A DNA stretch of 64,000 nucleotides, taken from NCBI RefSeq assembly GCF_002775205.1, contig NC_036454.1:13536882-13600881 (forward strand). The letters run 5' to 3'. Origin of the DNA: Xiphophorus maculatus (lineage: Eukaryota; Chordata; Actinopteri; Cyprinodontiformes; Poeciliidae). Positions 57,401-64,000 of this stretch are shown one piece after another. Each line of letters opens with the position of its first letter. Positions within the stretch are counted from its first letter, which is position 1. A model generated the notes under the pieces. That model saw only the letters and a list, made by a program, of their open reading frames with translations, had not been told where the DNA came from and made no database searches. The position numbers and the translations under genes are program-made.

Positions 57401-60400
57401 CAGCTTTCATAGTTCACCACCTATAAGCTTTCTGAATTAAGCGCACATCTCTAACATGATTAACCAAATTAAATCTATTTATTATTATGGGTCAACTGAC
57501 AACACTTTACAGCACTTAATTAAATGTACAGATGTCATAAAATCATCTTTGCTGATTACAGGATAGGGAAATGTCATGTTTTTATCACTTTATGTTTTGA
57601 ATACTGTAACTCATTGCTAGTGGGAGACAGTAGGTTAGTCATGTCTTGCATGTAGTTTGGTCAATAAGTTACACTTTTTATTTATTTTTTTTCTTCATGG
57701 CTCAAAATTTGATAAGTCTGGTTTGCATGCGTTAATATTATACACTGATGGGTACTATTGTTGTTTAGATGTGTACAACATAAAAGCCTCTAGTTGGTGA
57801 TGTAACTTGTCTCGGGTGCTGAGTGTGAAGACGAAGGAATGACGTACAGTTCAAACAGAGTGCATTTGATGCTGAGCATCCAAGAGAAAACAGTAGTGTT
57901 TTCTCTTTAGCTGCAAGCATCTTTTTTCGGTCAGATAAAATACTGAAGCCATGAACAACCAATGTGACTGCAAAAATAAATCTTCGCCTACAGGAGGCAA
58001 AACCCAGGAAAAAGTCAAGTGAGCCTCAGTCAAACAATTTCCAAAAACAGAGGGCGACCTAAGTAGTCAGACTTAAAAGAAATGTTTGGTTCTATCACAC
58101 TTGAGTGTGTAACAAAACCTGAGTGTTCTTGGTCTGCAGTGGTCAGAATCCATCAAAAGAGTTTCAAGAAAGGGTATAGGATTGTTGATGCATGTATGGA
58201 GCAATGGCTGCATGATCCAATCCTACAGACAAGCAACTGCAGCTAAAACACATGGGTCCTGATGCAGCAGGCATCTCTGCTGATTCAAATTTACCACCAA
58301 AAATATCAGCGACTGGTACATCAGTATCAGAAATAAACCATAGAGCAATGGATCTGTAGCCTGATGAATTATGTGGATGACCAGGTGTGTTTCCTCTACC
58401 TGAAAATGCATTATGGGAACCAGACAAACTGGTGGAGGCAGCATGATGGTTTGGGCAATATTCTCCTGAGAAAACCTTTATTCTGCCATCCATCATAATG
58501 TTAATTTGACGTAAACAACTTGTCTAAGCATTACAGAATATGTGCAATCATTCAAAGAAATGTATTTTTTGATGACTGTGGTCTCTTTCAGCAAAATAAA
58601 TTTAAAAAGTACTTTGAAGCAACAAAAGGTTTGGGAATTAAGTGAGAATTTAAACAAGGATTTACTTGTCTGAGATTTCAATCCAGTCAAGGATCTGTAA
58701 CAAATAGAGGATCCACCTCACAACGTTAAGAGGTAATAAGAATTTACTGCCAAATTCTAGGTACTAGATGTCACAGTAAACCTTCAGAGGTCTATTGAGG
58801 TTTAAGTCTATGGATCAGTGCTGATTTGGTAGCAAATGAAAGGACAAGTTCACTATTAAACAGGCAGTCATAATGAAATGCTTCATCAGCGTATGTGTAG
58901 ACTATAAGCTTCATGTGTTTTTTTTTTTTTTTTTTTTTGCATTTTATACAGTTACTTTAAATATCTGCTCACATAAAAAGCGAGATTCACTGTAGCATAG
59001 TGCGTAGCGCTAGGTCACTTTGAGATTAGCTGCTGCTCTACCACAGCCACCACCTCAGGCTCAATTATCGACTGAAGTGATTTTCCATTTGCCTATTATT
59101 AACCTCTTAATCTTTTGAGTGTGCCATTTCAAGATTGATTATTTAAAATTAAAACAAACCAGCAAGAAGCACAAGAAGAGCAACCAGCAGATGAACCATT
59201 TAATCAGCAAATCATCCAGACAGGGTGGGCATTCACTGCACCACGGCGATGGCATCTTTAGACCTGCTTTCAGGGTTAGAATAACACAAGTCGGGTGAGA
59301 CATCACCAGCAGACACTTGCAGGTATAACCTATCATTTGACAGTTGTTGCAGTGTGTCAGTCAAACTCTGATGCTTCTCTGAGAATCTATTGTACCATAA
59401 AAGCCATACAGAGAGCATTCTCCCTCCTCTGCAAAAATCCCTTCTGCAGCATAATACCTCAAAAGAAACAATTTCCACATCACACAGAAGGCGTTTGCAA
59501 GCTTACTGCTGTGCAATGCTTGGAACACAGACAGGCATCCTTTCGAGTTTCTTGGGAGGAAAAATTATTTTGACCTGTATCATAGAAGCAGTGGGGAATT
59601 GAATAGGTATCATCAGTAGTATGGGGAAATCTTTATTAGCACATCTTACAAAGATATTTAAATCTAAGGTCAAAATATTATGTTTCCAGTTCCAATCATG
59701 CTTCAACAAAGCCTTATTTATTCCAAGAAGAAGAAACCAAAGACAGTGATGTCAGATGAGCTTTTTGAAAGAAATCAAAAACTGCGCACTGAAAGGAACA
59801 CGTGGTTCCTGCTAAAATAAGCTCTCATAAAATCCTGAGGATTTTTGAGAATTATCTTGGCAAACATGATGTGAAGTGTGTGCAAACAAACGCAAAAAGC
59901 CAGACTAAGTGAGCCTTTTCAAATCCCGTGTCCAATTGGAGGACAGGCAAAGGGCAGCAGAGCTGCAGAGAAGTAATGACACCTAATTAAATGAAACAGA
60001 ACATGTTCTCACGCTACTTTGGTGTGGGAAATTATGATTCAGCTGCATGTAAAGCACGCGTTATTGCTGGCTCTGTCCTTTGCTGGTGACAGGTTAAATG
60101 CATGAAGAAACGCATGATTGCGTGTGGATTTTAGGTATTATTGAGAGCTGTGGCCACTGCTGGTTCAAAAAATTGCCACGCCTCACTGGATACTGAGCAC
60201 TAATCCATCTGCATGTAAAAATGACTCTACATGCAAACCGTTTAAAAAAAAAAAAAAGCAAGCGATTGTTCATGTTCAGCCAAGAGGCAGCAAGACCACA
60301 GTGAGATGGGAGAAAAAGAAAGAACGATCTGTAGAGCTGTTCTTGATCGTAAGATAGCAGATTTGTGAATTAATGGGCTCCAAAAAAATTTTTTTAAATA

Positions 60401-61092
60401 AATAAAAGCCCCTCTATCGACCAGCTTTGCGCTGGGCTTTACAACCAGAGTGTCTTAATTTGAATGGAGTTAAAGAGATCTGCGCACTGATTGGTTAAAG
60501 GTCTAACAGCTCATTTCCTATCATCAGCACCATCATCATCTGAGTGCACTGACAGAACTCATCCCATCCCCTCTTGGGCACCACCCCGCTATAAACATAA
60601 AACAGAGCAGCAATTCTGCTTCTTGTATACTCATCGGGTGCGAAATAAATAAATAAAAGCGATATGTCACCCATGTGCTATTTATAGGTACATCGCGGGC
60701 AAGCTGAAGTGAAACAAATAGATGGCACATATCCCGTTGCGCAACAGGTCTCACCCTTTGTTCTAGTGATGCACAGTTAAAGTCATGCCCATTTCTGCCC
60801 AATGGACTTTAATTAAAGGCAAAGTGAAACACAGAAGTTTGCAAAGCCACGGTGTTAAAAAAAATATAACCTAATGTTTTGTCATCTTACTAGCCCAGGA
60901 TCAGACGCGCGCTGATGGAAACAAATGGCCATTATCCACGCGTGATTTAACGGGGCTGGTGAAAATAAAATACATAATAACAAACCTACCGGGGATAGCC
61001 ATGTTGGCAAGCGGGACGGTGTGCATGCTCTGCGGTAAACTTGCCATCCAGTCTGCGAAGCGCAGGTCGCTTCTCCCGTGAGACGAGGCCAT
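45483..61092 (-). CDS. plcxd3: PI-PLC X-domain-containing protein 3
   Basis: Six exons, 60990-61092, 49295-49551, 48870-49043, 46889-47064, 46704-46805 and 45483-45645, join in phase to 324 aa (human 321). It consists of little more than a phosphatidylinositol-specific phospholipase C X-box and lacks the EF-hand, Y-box and C2 parts of classical PLCs. It is an intracellular protein, in mammals mainly neural and islet. Landmarks: N-terminal RFADWMASLPQSMHTVPLAN; catalytic GSHDSFSF with His37; second active-site His114 in LYFAHGLFS; FFDLRISTKPRDPDNE; FLDFNHFYG; VPFLWPGQMMPAPWANTTDP; and QVVLTPKAST. The C-terminus is more acidic than in human (LNEDEDDDAT). All donors are GT and all acceptors AG. 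Start context GGCAGCATGG is strong. Intron 1 is 11.4 kb. Confidence 0.97.
47065..48869 (-). other. PLCXD3 intron 3 with a Tc1-like end
   Basis: 1.8 kb. At 47338-47620 the plus strand carries cagtgcctataaaatgtatt and caacctcttgaatgc followed by A-rich, decayed sequence: the terminal repeat of a fish Tc1-like element or its non-autonomous relative. The rest is unrecognised. Confidence 0.55.
47338..47620 (+). mobile_element. Tc1-like terminal fragment in PLCXD3 intron 3
   Basis: The terminal motif cagtgcctataaaatgtatt is followed at the expected place by accctttttacccaaatcca. The same family elsewhere starts cagtgccttg...gtattcatacccctt. No internal coding region remains. Confidence 0.5.
52670..53560 (+). 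mobile_element. Tc1-like transposon relic, nearly full length, PLCXD3 intron 1
   Basis: Starts gcaaaagtattcatagacct (52687) and runs through gaccaaaacaaagtggtaca, gggatatgtctctgccagct (52880), tcaagctggacggagagcct (52961), gaagatggacctccgcctca (53113) and tcacctcagaccagcttccc (53207). The phrase order equals the other family copies. Stops and indels throughout; inactive. Confidence 0.75.
53424..53457. repeat. 16-bp near-perfect hairpin in a Tc1-like relic
   Basis: aatagctctactcttt (53424-53439) pairs with aaagagtagagttatt (53442-53457) with one G-T type mismatch and a 2-nt loop. It lies near the 3' part of the Tc1-like relic in PLCXD3 intron 1. Confidence 0.85.
55510..55550. repeat. Alternating purine-pyrimidine AC/GC/AT tract
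   Basis: (AC)n, (GCAC)n and (AT)n in 40 bases, a Z-DNA-prone type of sequence, followed directly by a 9-bp inverted repeat (atatgacac / gtgtcatat) around 55547-55570. Confidence 0.85.
56905..57210 (+). mobile_element. LINE-type dispersed fish repeat
   Basis: Phrases cagtttatttacatagcacc (56930), gtcttaaggcactttacaaa (56960), caatgcagtaaagttat (57049), ggaaacccaacagattgcaa (57103) and tgagtcactgactcg (57124) are in the order of a common teleost repeat (tttatatagcgcca...aaggcactttacaaa...gaaacccagcagattgca). Recalled family; no coding part. Confidence 0.6.
58080..58880 (+). mobile_element. Tc1/mariner-type transposase relic, PLCXD3 intron 1
   Basis: Phrases tctgcagtggtcagaatcca and tcaaaag (58133), atccaatcctacagacaagc (58215), gcaatggatctgtagcctga (58346), tggatgaccaggtgtgt (58375), aactggtggaggcagcatga (58427), ggtttgggcaatattct (58448), gatttcaatccagtcaagga (58674) and accttcagaggtctattgag (58782) follow a plus-strand Tc1-like transposase of a second fish family. 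The segment around 'gaggcagcatga' is the usual GGG-S-(V/M)-M-box. Many frame breaks; inactive. Confidence 0.8.
58917..58938. repeat. Poly-T run
   Basis: 22 consecutive T at 58917-58938. On the minus strand it is a poly-A tail-like run, perhaps the scar of a retroposed element, but no element is recognisable beside it. Confidence 0.8.
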
Positions 61093-61480
61093 GCTGCCAC
61101 CGTGCACAACGCTCCGTTCTCCGGGACCGGTGCCTGCGCCAACCTGGACTGCGCGCTCGCTGTCTCTCCCTCTTCCACTATCTCTCTCTTCCTCTCTCTG
61201 TCCACACAGCTCCCTCTCTCTTACACACACATTAGCGTGTCCAACGCCCGGTTCAACATTGGAAGGATGGAACAATTATGTTAAAATGCGGTTGAACGGA
61301 TCTCAGCACGCTGTCCAGTAAACCACCAAGTAATACCAGTGAATTACATTTCCGCGAAATTCACCATCCAGTGGATGATTCTCTCTCCCTAACATAATAA
61401 ACAAATAAAAACACATCTGTCAAACGAATAACAGCTTCATCTTAATTCATCTAAATATCGAACAGCAAATTGAGGAATTC
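61093..61480 (-). promoter_or_regulatory. plcxd3: PLCXD3 5' UTR and promoter region
   Basis: Upstream of the ATG the minus strand is first GC-rich (to about 61160) and then an almost pure purine tract of GAGA repeats (plus-strand CT-rich 61163-61225). GAGA-type tracts are common in TATA-less vertebrate 5' regions. No TATA box was seen. The transcription start cannot be located. Confidence 0.5.
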
Positions 61481-62455
61481 AATTAAAATCAGTGGACAAA
61501 ATTGCTCATCCATCCAAATCATTGAGTACAGGTGTTCTCATCACTTCCACATGTCATGCAGACTCCATCAACGATTTGTAGAACACTGGGCGACTCTTGG
61601 AAACTTGGTGAATTCCAGCATAGAAAACCTGATACCTTTACAACAAGTCCAGACGTGAAATTTCCTCCCTGCTAATTACTAAACAATCAAATGTCAGTGG
61701 CATAATAGCAATCTGAAGAGATAAAAAAAAAGTCAAGGACTTGATCATGTAAAATCTCAGAGTCAGGGTCAGTGGATGTTGTGGATTATATACTGTAGAT
61801 GATCGGTAAGTTTCTGCAGCGTCAGTATCTACAGAACTCCATCCAAACCTCATGCTCCAAGAGAGTTTATTGGGTTTGGGTTCCAGCTGCATCCAAGTCT
61901 TACATCAAAAAGTCACTGGACAGCTTAATAGTTGCCAGAAGCCAACTGCCTGGGTGAACAGTGTTAAGGGTAAAGTTTGGTGGAGATGATTTTATGGTGT
62001 GGGGCTGATTGGAGTTGAGTTCATCAGCCCCTTAATCTCTTGTAGAGGAACTTTTAATAATGCAAAACACACATTTTAGACAATGTTTTACTAACAAATA
62101 TTGTGGAAACAATTTGGGGATGACCTCTTCCAATATGACTGCACAGCACTGCACAAAGCAAAGTCTAATAAGGCATAAATGAGTGAGGTTGGTGTGAAAG
62201 AACTTGACTGACTCATACAGGAAACGAGGGATGAATTACAGCGGAAGCCGAGAGCCACATCTGCTCGTCCAAAACCAGTGTGTGACGTCACAGATGGGCA
62301 TTGACAAAGAAAAGGTTACAAATTCCAACAAATGCAGTCTTAAAGATTGTGGAAAACCTTCCTTCATACTAACGCTAAGGATTAAGAATGGGCTGTCACT
62401 CAAGTTCATGTGTGTGAAGGGAGATGAGCAACTACTTTTGGCAATATAGCATATA
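61480..62455 (+). mobile_element. Nearly full-length Tc1-like transposon relic upstream of PLCXD3
   Basis: Landmarks in order: ctcatccatccaaatcatt (61504), cacttccacatgtcatgcag (61542), tggtgaattccagcata (61606), cgtgaaatttcctccctgct (61655), gctgcatccaagtcttacat (61887), gtaaagtttggtggaga (61971), atggtgtggggctgatt (61994), aacaatttggggatgacctc (62109), gcacaaagcaaagtcta (62152), gaacttgactgactcata (62200), and the end aactacttttggcaatatag (62430). The whole is a third fish Tc1-like family, transposase on the plus strand, with many breaks. It ends at the usual ttggcaatatag terminus. Confidence 0.85.
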
Positions 62456-64000
62456 AAAATATTTAATTTTTGTTAGTTGTCATTATTATGGCTTACATCT
62501 TTTGAAAACCCCAAATTACTTTTCTGGTACTTGGTTGTTTAAAACCCTTTATTTAGATGAATTTAAGTTTTTTCTTTCATTTGGAAATCAAGGTTCAAAA
62601 TATGGGGGAAAAGTAGTCCAGTATTGCAATAATTCATGCAAAAGGAACTCATTCTAAGTAGATACACTCTAGTAAATTTCATTTAATTGACATTTATTCA
62701 TTAAAATTTCTTTTTTTATTTGTCGTATTAAACTGTATTATATGGATTGAATCTTATGACAGGAATGCATTACTGGTGCTATAAAATTTAAAGATTAAAA
62801 TTATTGCTAACAGAAAATAAACACGCTGCTTGTTTTTATTGAAAAGTCTTGGTTGGTAGCTTTAAACAGACTTTTTCTAAGAGTAGCAACATAATAAATT
62901 TTTAGAATCAAACATCTCTAAAGTTGACACTTCAGTTTTTCCCTGAAGAAGAAACATTTGTGAATTTCCTGTACGTATTCAGAAGAGATTAGGGGTGTTC
63001 ATTTAAATGCATTCATATTCCCTCTAAGACCTCCAATGGTAGGCAATTTAGAATTAAGCATCTGACATAATCTGTGATGAAAATCAGCTGGCAAGGCACC
63101 TTCACATGAGTCATTCACAAAAATAGGTCACAGTGGTATAAAGATTGAGAACATAGACCTGAATCCTTTTCATATGCAAACTGCAACACCAACACATCCC
63201 ACGACTAAATCAGGCAACTATCTTGACTCTGTAATTGTTGGTGTTAAAGCAATTTTTGATAAGTGTGCTAACATGTCAGAATAAATCTATTAAAATCTCT
63301 CGTATGGCTACATTATACTTAAATGTATAATACATTATGCTTGGGAATACAACAATAATGCAAATACTCTATATATACTTTTTTTTTTTGCTTTCAACCA
63401 GCTGTGTATATCTTGACACCAAATGTTTTACACATTCTTCTTTGTATTTTGTCACAACGGTTATGCTTAGCCTTTTACTTTAAATATAAATAGCAAAAAT
63501 TCTTCAGTTCTAACATTTGTTGCAACAAATACATTTTGAAAAAAGCAAGCCCCTCCCCTGAAAGTCATTTCTGTTCAGCGTGGAATTCCTACCTAACTAA
63601 ACCCATTTCAGATGAATCACTGTAAAAAGATAAGCTTGTTTACTTTTGCTGTTCAGTGACATTTGTTTCAGCTAAATCCAGCCATATTTCTGAAATCCAT
63701 TTACCCACTATGAGAAACGAGTTACAAAATGCAGCGTTATGGGGAACCACTTAAGTTTGACTCATACAGATGTGCTGGATTACCATCAACAGCCGGTAGC
63801 AGGAGTCCCTGTCACTTTCTTCTATTTTTCTGCTTGATGATCCAACCTGGTTGATCCTCCTGAAGCTCAAAAAACCCACTGGCTTAACTCTGCGGTTATG
63901 TAAGCCCCCTCAGGTAATTGCTGTGCATCTTTGGTTGAGTAGAGAAATCACATCAAGAACAACATGTTGATGGAGAAAGAGCCAACCTGTGTGCCGTTTC
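62456..64000. other. Upstream intergenic sequence, nothing recognised
   Basis: 1.5 kb of AT-rich sequence with no credible exon, RNA gene or repeat that I can identify. Too little context to say whether further PLCXD3 5' exons or another gene begin beyond the window. Confidence 0.5.

Larger units (their letters stand above)
49552..60989 (-). other. PLCXD3 intron 1
   Basis: 11.4 kb, GTAGGT donor and cttttag acceptor on the minus strand. It contains Tc1-like relics (about 52670-53560 and 58080-58880), a LINE-like repeat (56905-57210), an AC/GC repeat (55510-55550), a poly-T run (58917-58938) and two hairpins. The longest frames (51669-51974, 54822-55112, 58164-58496) have no recognisable protein; the last is antisense to a transposase relic. 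Confidence 0.7.

Noticed and set aside
58164-58496. 110-codon minus-strand open frame
   Set aside because: Antisense of a Tc1-like transposase relic.
60882-61275. Longer PLCXD3 N-terminal extension from an upstream in-frame ATG at 61275
   Set aside because: The upstream part is the GAGA-rich 5' UTR; the ATG at 61092 has a strong context and matches the human start MASS.

Overview
This is nuclear DNA from a ray-finned fish, very probably a teleost. It is AT-rich and intron-rich, has one intronless class A GPCR gene, and is full of decayed Tc1-like transposons and other repeats typical of fish. I cannot fix the species from sequence alone. Gene names come from protein similarity recalled from the human orthologues and from unbroken reading phase across splice sites.

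Layout: HTR1A (serotonin 1A receptor, minus strand, 1964-3265) and RNF180 (membrane-anchored RING E3 ligase, plus strand, recognisable coding exons 5461-12872) are divergent. RGS7BP (plus strand, six coding exons, 17947-27165) follows. Complement C7 (minus strand, eighteen coding exons, 30303-37528) lies tail-to-tail with RGS7BP. PLCXD3 (minus strand, six coding exons, 45483-61092) closes the window. The spliced products are 433 aa (HTR1A), 484 aa (RNF180, N-terminus missing), 250 aa (RGS7BP), 840 aa (C7) and 324 aa (PLCXD3). All but RNF180 are close to the human lengths.

HTR1A-RNF180-RGS7BP is the order known from human 5q12, and C7 and PLCXD3 are neighbours in human 5p13. The window therefore joins two blocks that lie apart on one human chromosome. 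No C6-like exon was seen between C7 and PLCXD3. There is no operon-type cooperation. HTR1A (Gi/o receptor) and RGS7BP (membrane anchor of R7-RGS proteins that switch off Gi/o signalling) are functionally related neighbours. C7 is a plasma protein of the membrane attack complex, and PLCXD3 is an intracellular PI-PLC X-domain protein.

Non-coding content: a 634-bp solo LTR with perfect 5-bp target duplications (28646-29279), a LINE reverse-transcriptase relic, about nine Tc1-like relics, several other dispersed fish repeats, microsatellites and several strong inverted repeats. I found no new multi-gene system. The more unusual points are two GC-AG introns (RNF180 intron 3, C7 intron 1), an RNF180 without its N-terminal cysteine-rich exons, loss of one palmitoylation-site cysteine in HTR1A, and C7 exon 6 wedged between two repeats.
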